From contig DNNS01000529.1 in NCBI GenBank assembly GCA_003497555.1, forward strand, positions 5,616-10,996: 5,381 bases of DNA, written 5' to 3'. The notes below the pieces were generated by a model that saw nothing but the letters and a program-made list of their open reading frames with translations, did not search any database and was not told the DNA's origin. This DNA is from Spirochaetia bacterium. GTDB lineage: Bacteria; Spirochaetota; UBA12135. The position numbers were made by a program, and so were the translations under genes. Shown here piece by piece: positions 1-5,381 of the stretch. How positions within the stretch are numbered: position 1 is the first letter of the stretch; each line of letters begins with the position of its first letter.

Positions 1-56
1 TCCAGCGGAGCGGGTGGTTCAATCTTTTCATAATTCTGGATGTCGTTGCTGGGCAT
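1..56 (-). CDS. Probable start of a third leftward gene, cut by the window edge
   Basis: An ATG 35 bases downstream of the protease/barrel gene opens a frame that runs off the left edge, giving MPSNDIQNYEKIEPPAPL. The start is polar, so there is no signal peptide at this end. An AGG at 69-67 lies 10 bases before the ATG, which is a little far for a ribosome binding site. A second ATG at 61-59 in another frame is also open to the edge and sits 5 bases from the same AGG. I prefer the first because its residues look more like an ordinary protein and its codons end often in G or C like nearby genes. Position and strand suggest the third member of the leftward operon. Too little is visible to name a family or function. 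Confidence 0.45.
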   Translation of the reverse strand, partial: MPSNDIQNYEKIEPPAPL

Positions 57-91
57 GACATGACTACCTGAAAAATAGTATTTTCTATTCA

Positions 92-2878
92 TCAAATAGA
101 CAATCCGGTACTGAATTTCCAGTCAAATCTGTTACTAATATCAACTATCCGGAACTTAATAAATAATGATGCAGGCTGTGCTTTATACAGATAAAAACGC
201 ATACGAAAAGCCGGTTCAATTCCTACAAGCAGATCGGATTCATTAATGCCCAAATCTATCCGTAAAGCCATACTCATGCGCTCATACCAGAAAACCGGAG
301 GTTCGGGATTTACAAAAGGATTAAAACGAAAATCATAAAATCCGCCTAAATAAAGCAGAGAAGGTACACCGAATGGATTGTTACCGAAACTTTCCAAATC
401 AGGATACACAACAACATCGGGAATGCCGCCGGAAAACTGCAGACCATAATATACTGACATTTTACTGGAAAAAAAAGTACGTCCCCTGAAAATTTTATTA
501 TCGGAAATCCAGTTAAGGCCGTTATATGAATTGCCCGAACCGCCATATCGGGAATGAGCTAAAACCTGCCGGAAATAATAATCGCGATGCGAGGGAACAA
601 GCGTGGCTTCATCATACTGCAAATCCGTATTTTTCACCGAACCTATACCCGTATAATAACGGGTAATGGAAAAATGATCGTTATTCCAGTTATGATCCAT
701 ACCCCAATGAAAAGTTCCATATAAACCTGCACTGCGGCTGAAATCACCGGTAAGATTATATTGCCGATCGAAAAATTTCCAGATACGTCCTGATCGAGAT
801 AAATCCGTATAATAATAACCGGAAAAATTTCCTGAAAAATTTACCCGCCTCATCCTCCAGCCGGGTGATAAATTCCACATAATAATATCAGTTTGCATTT
901 CGCGGCTGACGGAATAACGGGTATAACGGGCAGAAGATTCCATGTAAAAATTATTATTAATATTAATAAAAGCCCAGTATATCCCGGGGACAAACAGAAA
1001 AAAATGTTTCCGGTTCCATGAATACGCAATTTCCATAACAGGTACCGGCAGCATGGCGATATTTCCGGCAAAAGCCCGGGCCGGTTTTAAAATAAGCCTG
1101 TTTGTTACCGCAGCGGCAGGATGATAATCGGCTGAAAATTCTCCGGGAGAAATCATAATCTCCGGTCTGCCGGTATTCATATTCACTTTAACCAGCCGGA
1201 AAGTACCGCTGCTGTATTCGCTGTAATACCAGACACCCGCGCCCAACATACGGTCTGCTCTGGGAAAACGCGCACCTGCGGCAAAACTGATTTTTTTCCA
1301 TTCTGACGGAGAATTTAAATTTACCAGATATACCTGGGGAGAACCGTCAATAGTGGAAGAAATCATGACATTTTCCTCATCAAAGGCTGCGCATTCCAGA
1401 ATATTCTGTTCCGGAAATAATACCGAAATTTCTCCCGAACGCCAGCGTAAAAGACGAACCTTCTCTGCAAAACCGGCCGTAAAAAGCACATCCCTGGAGG
1501 AAAGCGCGGCAATGCTGTATACCGGTTCATCATAGGAAAATTCCGCAAGTTTGATATTAACGCCGTTTTTAAAAGCTGTAAGAGAGGTTTTACCATGATC
1601 ATAAGAAGTATAAAAAAGTGTTCCATCTGCAGCGTCAAGATTAAGACAGCGGGCATTTTCAGTTATTCTCTCCAGGCGGGAGCGTCCGCCTGCGGAAAAA
1701 CTGAATACGTCATATGACGGGGTATCGCTGGCCGAGCTTTGAACAAGTTTTAAAAAATATACCAAATTTCTTTTTTTATCAAAGGCAAGATGAGGACCGG
1801 TTTTTTGAATAAGGCTTTTCCCCGCCATGTGAAGCTTGCCGGTTTTATGCAGATCATAAACTTCATAGTCGTGCTGCCAGTTGGCAATCGCATAACTGCG
1901 GCCCAGGGCTGCCGATTCAATAGTACAGGTTTTTAATCTGGAAGGAAAAAGTAATTCGTTATTATTGATAATCTCGCGGCTGGCAAAACGTTCCGGCAGC
2001 GAACTGCGCCATTGTTTATAGGCTTCAGAAAAGGAAATTCCCCAGGTTTTGCGGAAACCGGCGGAAAAACCGGATTTTTTTATCTGGGTGCAGAATTCAT
2101 TAATTGATTTTTCAGGATATTTTTTAACAAGAAACAGCAGCAGATCAAAACCCTGATTGTAAAGCAGTTCATATTCGCGACTTGTGCCTTCAAAACGGTT
2201 CATGGCTTTTTCATCAAGCAGTAAATTATTCCGTAAAGCGTCAAAGAGCAGCATTTCGCGCTGCGGGTCGCGGCTGTCAGCGTCGATATGATAAGAACCG
2301 AGCTGCGCCATACCTTCTACCAGCCAGAGCGGAAGATCAGCGTACATTTGCATGGAAAAATTTACTTCAGCCGGTATGGCAGCGTCAAAATCTCCGCTTA
2401 TTCCCGTCACTACCTGAAATGTCCCTGACATGGAACGCAGGGAATAAATATGCGAAAGTTCATGAGAAATGGCGGTACGCAGCCAGTCTGTGTGCCCGCG
2501 CCAGAGAAAAAGACTGCGTCTTGCATAAATACCTGCGCCGCGCAGATACTGAAAAGCATAACCGTTAGGATCGTCAAGATTGTCGTGCAGAACCAGGGCA
2601 ATACGCCGGCTGCTTTTATATCCGAAAAACGGAGCAAGTTTGGTATAGGTATCTTCAGCAATTTCTGCAGCCCGGAAAACGAGGTGTTCGGTTTGCCCTG
2701 TACAGGCTATGGTAAAATGTTCGGTTTGATAGTACTGATATTGATCATAAGATTGCCCGAGATATCTGTCAGTATGCACAGAATATTCCGGCATAACTTT
2801 TTTGTTTTTTAATTTATCGGTTACGGGAAATGCAGAAAACAGTACATGAAAAAATGATAAAAAAACAATTAATTTCAT
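92..2878 (-). CDS. Secreted gluzincin metallopeptidase / beta-propeller / outer-membrane beta-barrel fusion protein
   Basis: 928 residues from the ATG at 2878. An in-frame TTG at 2917 lacks a ribosome binding site and would put 13 residues ahead of a clean signal peptide (MKLIVFLSFFHVLFSAFP), so I reject it. Residues about 45-300 resemble the peptidase MA-like gluzincins: HELSH at 139-143 supplies two zinc-binding His and the catalytic Glu140, and E188 in WLVEGMAQ is the likely third ligand. Residues about 320-590 contain repeated units of the type 'hydrophobic strand, D/S-x-D turn, LVYF or VWYYS strand', matching a WD40/TolB-like beta-propeller of about six blades. Residues about 610-928 are rich in alternating aromatic strands (SGYYYTDL, KMSVYYGLQFSGG, FRMRFYLY), as in outer-membrane barrels. 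The protein ends in Ile, not the usual Phe. I infer a periplasmic protease and propeller tethered to the outer membrane; the substrate is unknown. The key zinc residues are intact and the frame is unbroken. Confidence 0.85.
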   Translation of the reverse strand: MKLIVFLSFFHVLFSAFPVTDKLKNKKVMPEYSVHTDRYLGQSYDQYQYYQTEHFTIACTGQTEHLVFRAAEIAEDTYTKLAPFFGYKSSRRIALVLHDNLDDPNGYAFQYLRGAGIYARRSLFLWRGHTDWLRTAISHELSHIYSLRSMSGTFQVVTGISGDFDAAIPAEVNFSMQMYADLPLWLVEGMAQLGSYHIDADSRDPQREMLLFDALRNNLLLDEKAMNRFEGTSREYELLYNQGFDLLLFLVKKYPEKSINEFCTQIKKSGFSAGFRKTWGISFSEAYKQWRSSLPERFASREIINNNELLFPSRLKTCTIESAALGRSYAIANWQHDYEVYDLHKTGKLHMAGKSLIQKTGPHLAFDKKRNLVYFLKLVQSSASDTPSYDVFSFSAGGRSRLERITENARCLNLDAADGTLFYTSYDHGKTSLTAFKNGVNIKLAEFSYDEPVYSIAALSSRDVLFTAGFAEKVRLLRWRSGEISVLFPEQNILECAAFDEENVMISSTIDGSPQVYLVNLNSPSEWKKISFAAGARFPRADRMLGAGVWYYSEYSSGTFRLVKVNMNTGRPEIMISPGEFSADYHPAAAVTNRLILKPARAFAGNIAMLPVPVMEIAYSWNRKHFFLFVPGIYWAFININNNFYMESSARYTRYSVSREMQTDIIMWNLSPGWRMRRVNFSGNFSGYYYTDLSRSGRIWKFFDRQYNLTGDFSRSAGLYGTFHWGMDHNWNNDHFSITRYYTGIGSVKNTDLQYDEATLVPSHRDYYFRQVLAHSRYGGSGNSYNGLNWISDNKIFRGRTFFSSKMSVYYGLQFSGGIPDVVVYPDLESFGNNPFGVPSLLYLGGFYDFRFNPFVNPEPPVFWYERMSMALRIDLGINESDLLVGIEPAFRMRFYLYKAQPASLFIKFRIVDISNRFDWKFSTGLSI

Positions 2879-2885
2879 TTTTTGG

Positions 2886-2890
2886 CCTTT
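2886..2890 (-). promoter_or_regulatory. Ribosome binding site of the protease/barrel gene
   Basis: AAAGG at 2890-2886 lies 7 bases before the ATG at 2878. It is a modest Shine-Dalgarno match, but it selects this ATG over the upstream in-frame TTG at 2917, whose upstream sequence is AT-rich with no purine-rich GG core. Confidence 0.55.
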
Positions 2891-2955
2891 ATAAAATAAT
2901 ATAATACCGGAAAACAAGACAGGAATAATATTTTTTCATGGTCTTCCGGGCCGGA

Positions 2956-4278
2956 TTAGCGCTTAAGCGGAGAAAATTCCCGCTGCATGGTCCCGGTGCG
3001 CAGTACTTCAAATATTTTATATGTGCCGAATTTTCTGGCTTTTAGAAAACCTTCCCAGGCAGCAGTAGCCAGCCGGCCTTCATAAAGCAGATCAAAAAGC
3101 CATTCAGCCGTATAACGCGGATCATACTGATCAATACCGGCCTGCATTTCCTGCAGCCAGCGCCGGTTATAATCTTCCTGGGAGCCAATGGGCTCAGTCA
3201 TAATGATCGGAAGCCCCAGACCGCAGTAAAAGCATAGTTCTGACGGTTTGGTCCATAAAACATCGGTAAAATGCAGAATACCGTTAAAAGCCCTGAAATA
3301 TTCATCATGGGTTTTACCGTAAATAATATTTACAGCGCCGTTCGGGGCAATCTGGTTTTTAAGATTTATGAAATGGTCAAATACATTTTTGCGGATGCCT
3401 GCTACCAGATTAAGAATTATTTCATTTTTTTTAAGACGTTCAGCTAAAGATAATAACAGTTTTTCTGCTGTATCGGTCTGGGCTCCTGCTCCGCCGACTG
3501 CAAAAGTAATAGTAAATTTTCTGGAAATTTTAGCTGCACAGTTGCTTTTACCGAGAAAATGAAAAACGCTTCTTCCGTGCAGGGGCCAGAATCTTTTTCC
3601 GGGATCAAGAATTTTAAGCCGGCGCGCTGCGTCATATTTTAAAACATCAAGATTGTCATGGCCGGTAAGTTCGAGCGGCAGGGGAAACCCGGTAAGAAAA
3701 AGACGCGAATCCGGAATTCCGTAAGAACGCATACGGCGCAGTACGCTTCCGCAGGGTACAAAATAATTAATACGGCTTTGCCGCGGATTGGAACTTACCC
3801 AGGCGCGGTTGGCATCGGTATCGGTAATAATACAGTAAATACGGCTGTACCCTGCCTCGTCAGCAGCAATAGCCGGAGCGTAAAATGATGTTACCATGGG
3901 CAGGGGATTTTTTTTTATTTTTTCCAGCATGGCGCTGCACAAACCCCGGCGGATAAAAGATTTTACCAGGCTCACCTGAAATGAAGGATTAGAGAGATCG
4001 CGTATCGGATATAACGGAGGTATATAAAGCAGGGTGTCAAGTATTTTAAAAAGAGTTTTACCGATTAAAGGCAGCATGCGCACTCTTGATAAAAATTCAT
4101 AGCCGCTTTGCAGACGTTTCCACATTTTGGCTTCTTTTTTAGTTGTATCGGCATCATAGCCTACAGTGAGCAATCCGTCCTCGGCAATCGGCAGCAATGG
4201 ATGCGCAGCCCGTAAATGCCCAAGTCCCATATTGGCTGTTACAACCCAGGCGCGAAGTTTAGCTGATTGATTTTTCAC
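2956..4278 (-). CDS. GT-B glycosyltransferase, MGDG-synthase/UgtP-like (GT28-type)
   Basis: 440 residues from a GTG at 4278. The N-terminal domain opens with VVTANMGLGHLRAA (glycine/His loop at about 18-25), the signature of MGDG-synthase and processive diacylglycerol glycosyltransferases. It is followed by ITDTDANRAW (about 151-160) and VPCGSVLRRMRSYGIPDSRLFLTGFP, typical of the end of that domain. The C-terminal donor-binding domain shows VGGAGAQT (about 262-268), TKPSELCFYCGLGLPII (about 343-359) and PIGSQEDYN (about 363-371), corresponding to the KPGGLT-EAL-GLP and GQE-N nucleotide-sugar motifs of GT28 enzymes. No membrane-spanning segment is evident, so it is probably cytosolic or membrane-peripheral. 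The likely role is transfer of a sugar from a nucleotide donor to a lipid or envelope acceptor; donor and acceptor cannot be read from the sequence. An in-frame TTG at 4314 would add 12 residues, but it is the -35 box of a promoter and has no ribosome binding site. It appears to be the first gene of the leftward operon. Confidence 0.8.
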   Translation of the reverse strand: MKNQSAKLRAWVVTANMGLGHLRAAHPLLPIAEDGLLTVGYDADTTKKEAKMWKRLQSGYEFLSRVRMLPLIGKTLFKILDTLLYIPPLYPIRDLSNPSFQVSLVKSFIRRGLCSAMLEKIKKNPLPMVTSFYAPAIAADEAGYSRIYCIITDTDANRAWVSSNPRQSRINYFVPCGSVLRRMRSYGIPDSRLFLTGFPLPLELTGHDNLDVLKYDAARRLKILDPGKRFWPLHGRSVFHFLGKSNCAAKISRKFTITFAVGGAGAQTDTAEKLLLSLAERLKKNEIILNLVAGIRKNVFDHFINLKNQIAPNGAVNIIYGKTHDEYFRAFNGILHFTDVLWTKPSELCFYCGLGLPIIMTEPIGSQEDYNRRWLQEMQAGIDQYDPRYTAEWLFDLLYEGRLATAAWEGFLKARKFGTYKIFEVLRTGTMQREFSPLKR

Positions 4279-4285
4279 AATAAAA

Positions 4286-4314
4286 ATTATACTCTCGGGT
4301 TTTTTTATCGTCAA
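4286..4314 (-). promoter_or_regulatory. Sigma-70-type promoter of the leftward operon
   Basis: Read on the minus strand, TTGACG (4314-4309) and TATAAT (4291-4286) are separated by exactly 17 bases: five of six and six of six consensus matches at the optimal spacing. A 7-base discriminator TTTTATT then leads straight into the GTG at 4278, so transcription would begin at or next to the start codon and leave essentially no 5' leader. This is a strong constitutive-looking promoter on sequence grounds; activity is inferred. Confidence 0.8.
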
Positions 4315-4421
4315 GCGTAAAAGATACAGGATAAATTTTTTTCTTTTGCTTTAAAAAACTTTATCTTTTTCCTCCGGAATGTTCAATTTCTATTATTAAC
4401 AAAAAAAATAAATTCACAGGT

Positions 4422-4434
4422 CTAAACAGTTTAG
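4422..4434. repeat. Short perfect dyad CTAAAC-A-GTTTAG
   Basis: Six-base arms around a single A form a perfect 13-bp dyad. The single-base centre makes an RNA hairpin unlikely, so if it is functional it would be a DNA-binding site. CAGTTTA inside it recurs directly at 4439-4445, 12 bases on. It lies about 165-175 bases upstream of the predicted amt transcription start. I cannot assign a regulator, and a chance occurrence in AT-rich DNA is possible. Confidence 0.3.
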
Positions 4435-4483
4435 GCTTCAGTTTATAAAAACCAAGAAAAAACATCTAAAAATCGCGTTATTT

Positions 4484-4500
4484 TGCACATAATTTATGCA
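4484..4500 (+). promoter_or_regulatory. Upstream NtrC-like enhancer site 1
   Basis: TGCACATAATTTATGCA fits the 17-bp NtrC pattern TGCAC-N7-GTGCA of enteric bacteria, with one deviation in the right half (ATGCA for GTGCA). Its centre at 4492 is about 106 bases before the predicted amt start, a normal distance for a sigma-54 enhancer. That NtrC is the binding protein is an inference; the regulator gene is not in the window. Confidence 0.6.
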
Positions 4501-4506
4501 CAGATA

Positions 4507-4537
4507 TATTTTATGCATAATAAAAGTGCATAAAATA
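4507..4537. repeat. Perfect 11-bp inverted repeat with 9-base centre
   Basis: TATTTTATGCA (4507-4517) and TGCATAAAATA (4527-4537) are exact reverse complements around a 9-base spacer, so NtrC-like site 2 is extended into a 31-bp dyad. The symmetry suggests a dimer-binding operator. A transcribed hairpin is less likely because this lies upstream of the predicted amt start. Confidence 0.7.
4514..4530 (+). promoter_or_regulatory. Upstream NtrC-like enhancer site 2
   Basis: TGCATAATAAAAGTGCA matches TGCAC-N7-GTGCA with one deviation in the left half (TGCAT). Its centre at 4522 is 30 bp from that of site 1, about three turns of the helix, so two dimers would sit on the same face as at well-studied NtrC enhancers. 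It is centred about 76 bases before the predicted amt transcription start and is embedded in a longer perfect dyad. Confidence 0.6.
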
Positions 4538-4570
4538 CTAAAAATAACTGTTAATTTTGATAAAATACGA

Positions 4571-4587
4571 TTGGCACAAATCCTGCA
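4571..4587 (+). promoter_or_regulatory. Sigma-54 (-24/-12) promoter of amt
   Basis: TTGGCACAAATCCTGCA matches the sigma-54 consensus TTGGCAC-N5-TTGCA in all but one base of the -12 element. The invariant GG (4573-4574) and GC (4585-4586) are separated by exactly 10 bases. Transcription should start near A4598, giving a leader of about 31 bases. No good -35/-10 pair is apparent here for the housekeeping sigma factor, so amt expression probably depends on RpoN and an ATP-driven activator. Confidence 0.88.
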
Positions 4588-4612
4588 ATATAAATACACA
4601 TACTGCTTGAGC

Positions 4613-4620
4613 AGAAGGAG
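4613..4620 (+). promoter_or_regulatory. Ribosome binding site of amt
   Basis: AGAAGGAG lies 8 bases before the ATG at 4629. It is a strong Shine-Dalgarno sequence that fixes the amt start and contrasts with the missing one at the divergent glycosyltransferase gene. Confidence 0.85.
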
Positions 4621-4628
4621 ACAAAACA

Positions 4629-5381
4629 ATGAAAACCAAAATCTTAAAAAAAACCATTATTCTATTAATCTTGGCTGCAGGCGGGCTTTTTGCGGCAGAT
4701 AACGGCGCAAGCAGATCAATTGATACCCTCTGGGTAATGATCGCGGCTTTCCTGGTATTTTTTATGAACCTGGGATTCGCCATGGTAGAATCAGGTCTAT
4801 GCCGGGCAAAAAACGCTGTAAACATTTTATCCAAAAATTTTGTAGTTTTTTCCGTAGCTTCTCTTTCCTTCTGGATTCTTGGCTGGGGAATTATGTTTTC
4901 CGATGGTAATGCCTTCATGGGTTTAAAAAATCTTTTTTTTGCCAATAACGGCATTGATGAAGGTTTTTCATCTATATCCTGGGCCAATGTACCATTCTGG
5001 GCCAAATTCTTTTTCCAACTGGCATTTGCCGGTACTACGGCTACAATCGTATCCGGAGTAGTTGCGGAACGCATCAAGTATATTTCTTTTATTGTCTTTT
5101 CATTCATTATGGTTGCTTTTCTTTACCCGGTTACCGGTCACTGGATCTGGGGAGGCGGATGGCTTGCTGCCAGGGGATTTCTTGATTTTGCCGGTTCTAC
5201 GGTTGTACATTCGGTCGGAGGCTGGGCAGGATTGGCCGGTGCGCTGGTACTTGGCCCGCGTCTTTCCAAATTCCGCAGTGACGGATCACCGCGGCCCATC
5301 ATGGGTCACAATCTTTCCATGGTAACTTTGGGCGGACTCGTGCTCTGGTTCGGCTGGTTTGGATTTAATCCCGGTTCCACC
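4629..5381 (+). CDS. amt: Ammonium transporter (Amt/MEP/Rh family), 3' part cut by the window edge
   Basis: 251 codons are visible; family members are usually 400-450 residues, so a bit more than half is here. Residues 1-22 form a signal peptide (KTKILKK, a hydrophobic core, then GLFA before ADNG), as in other Amt proteins. The first transmembrane helix holds the family signature FMNLGFAMVESGLCRAKNA (about 45-63). F133 in LAFAG, W174 in WIWGGG, D186 in LDFAGS and H194 in TVVHSVGG keep the spacing of E. coli AmtB F107, W148, D160 and H168 (remembered alignment): Phe gate, periplasmic recruitment site and first pore His. The motif series DFAGSTVVHSVGGWAGLAGALVLGPR and FGWFGFNPGST is like cyanobacterial and spirochaetal Amt. 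It would carry ammonium across the inner membrane as a trimer. The second pore His and C-terminal regulatory tail lie beyond the edge. The sigma-54 promoter with NtrC-like sites predicts induction under nitrogen limitation; a P-II (glnK) gene often follows but is not visible. Confidence 0.95.
   Translation, partial: MKTKILKKTIILLILAAGGLFAADNGASRSIDTLWVMIAAFLVFFMNLGFAMVESGLCRAKNAVNILSKNFVVFSVASLSFWILGWGIMFSDGNAFMGLKNLFFANNGIDEGFSSISWANVPFWAKFFFQLAFAGTTATIVSGVVAERIKYISFIVFSFIMVAFLYPVTGHWIWGGGWLAARGFLDFAGSTVVHSVGGWAGLAGALVLGPRLSKFRSDGSPRPIMGHNLSMVTLGGLVLWFGWFGFNPGST

Larger units (their letters stand above)
4279..4628. other. Divergent intergenic control region
   Basis: This 350-base AT-rich gap separates the leftward glycosyltransferase operon from the rightward amt gene. 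It holds the sigma-70 promoter for the operon near its left end, a small CTAAAC/GTTTAG dyad in the middle, two TGCA-N9-TGCA sites, and a sigma-54 promoter and ribosome binding site for amt at its right end. Between about 4315 and 4420 I see only A/T runs and no convincing gene, RNA or terminator. Short open frames across the gap have no ribosome binding site and no recognisable protein. Confidence 0.8.

Noticed and set aside
70..91. AT-only dyad (AAAATA-C-TATTTT on the minus strand) after the protease/barrel gene as a terminator
   Set aside because: The stem is entirely A/T with a one-base centre, and a probable coding start follows within 35 bases.
2879..2917. TTG at 2917 as start of the protease/barrel gene
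   Set aside because: It has no ribosome binding site and would add 13 residues ahead of a textbook signal peptide that begins at the ATG at 2878, which does have an AAAGG.
2886..2929. Possible internal promoter (TTGTTT, 17 bases, TTATAA) ahead of the protease/barrel gene on the minus strand
   Set aside because: Both boxes are weak matches in AT-rich DNA, and the -10 would overlap the ribosome binding site region.
2940..2975. Palindromes CGCTTAAGCG and TCCGGCCCGGA around the end of the glycosyltransferase gene as a terminator
   Set aside because: They have no or one-base loops and no T-run follows on the minus strand, so they do not make an intrinsic terminator.
4319..4369. Inverted repeat AAAAGATA / TATCTTTT upstream of the leftward promoter
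   Set aside because: Arms are short and AT-rich with a spacer of about 35 bases; chance is the simplest explanation.
4550..4562. IHF site between the enhancer and the sigma-54 promoter
   Set aside because: TTGATA is present at 4557-4562 but the partner half of the consensus at the required distance is missing.
4496..4702. 68-residue plus-strand open frame crossing the amt promoter and start
   Set aside because: It has no ribosome binding site, begins within the enhancer sites, and overlaps the amt start in another frame.
4538..5107. 189-residue open frame on the minus strand opposite amt
   Set aside because: It runs antisense through clear Amt coding sequence and the promoter region, has no recognisable domain, and is explained as a shadow.

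Overview
The window looks like a chromosomal piece of a double-membraned (diderm) bacterium with roughly 40-45 % G+C by eye. It carries a secreted protein that ends in an apparent outer-membrane beta-barrel, a GT-B glycosyltransferase of the diacylglycerol-glycosyltransferase type, and a sigma-54-controlled ammonium transporter. The Amt sequence and the protease/propeller/barrel architecture would suit an environmental or host-associated spirochaete. That taxonomic guess is an inference from general resemblance, not something the sequence proves.

Layout. Positions 1-4278 form a leftward (minus-strand) cluster, read from right to left: a 440-residue GT-B glycosyltransferase (4278-2956), then after 77 bases a 928-residue protein with a gluzincin-type metallopeptidase domain, a WD40/TolB-like beta-propeller and a C-terminal beta-barrel (2878-92), then after 35 bases the probable first codons of a third gene cut by the left edge (56-1). 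Short gaps, shared strand and no convincing terminator suggest one operon. Positions 4629-5381 hold the first 251 codons of a rightward ammonium transporter (Amt) with a signal peptide, cut by the right edge.

The 350-base gap between the divergent units (4279-4628) is the most informative regulatory part. Leftward it has a near-consensus sigma-70 promoter (TTGACG, 17-base spacer, TATAAT) placed so that the glycosyltransferase mRNA would begin at or within a base of its GTG start codon, that is, a leaderless transcript. Rightward it has a sigma-54 -24/-12 promoter with exact GG-N10-GC spacing, preceded by two 17-bp TGCA-N9-TGCA sites whose centres are 30 bp apart, about three helical turns. 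This is the layout of an NtrC-type enhancer and predicts nitrogen-limitation control of amt.

The two units need not be functionally related. The leftward operon is plausibly concerned with the envelope (glycolipid or glycan synthesis plus an outer-membrane-anchored protease), and the rightward gene with ammonium uptake. I did not find CRISPR arrays, insertion sequences, tRNAs, rRNAs or phage features.
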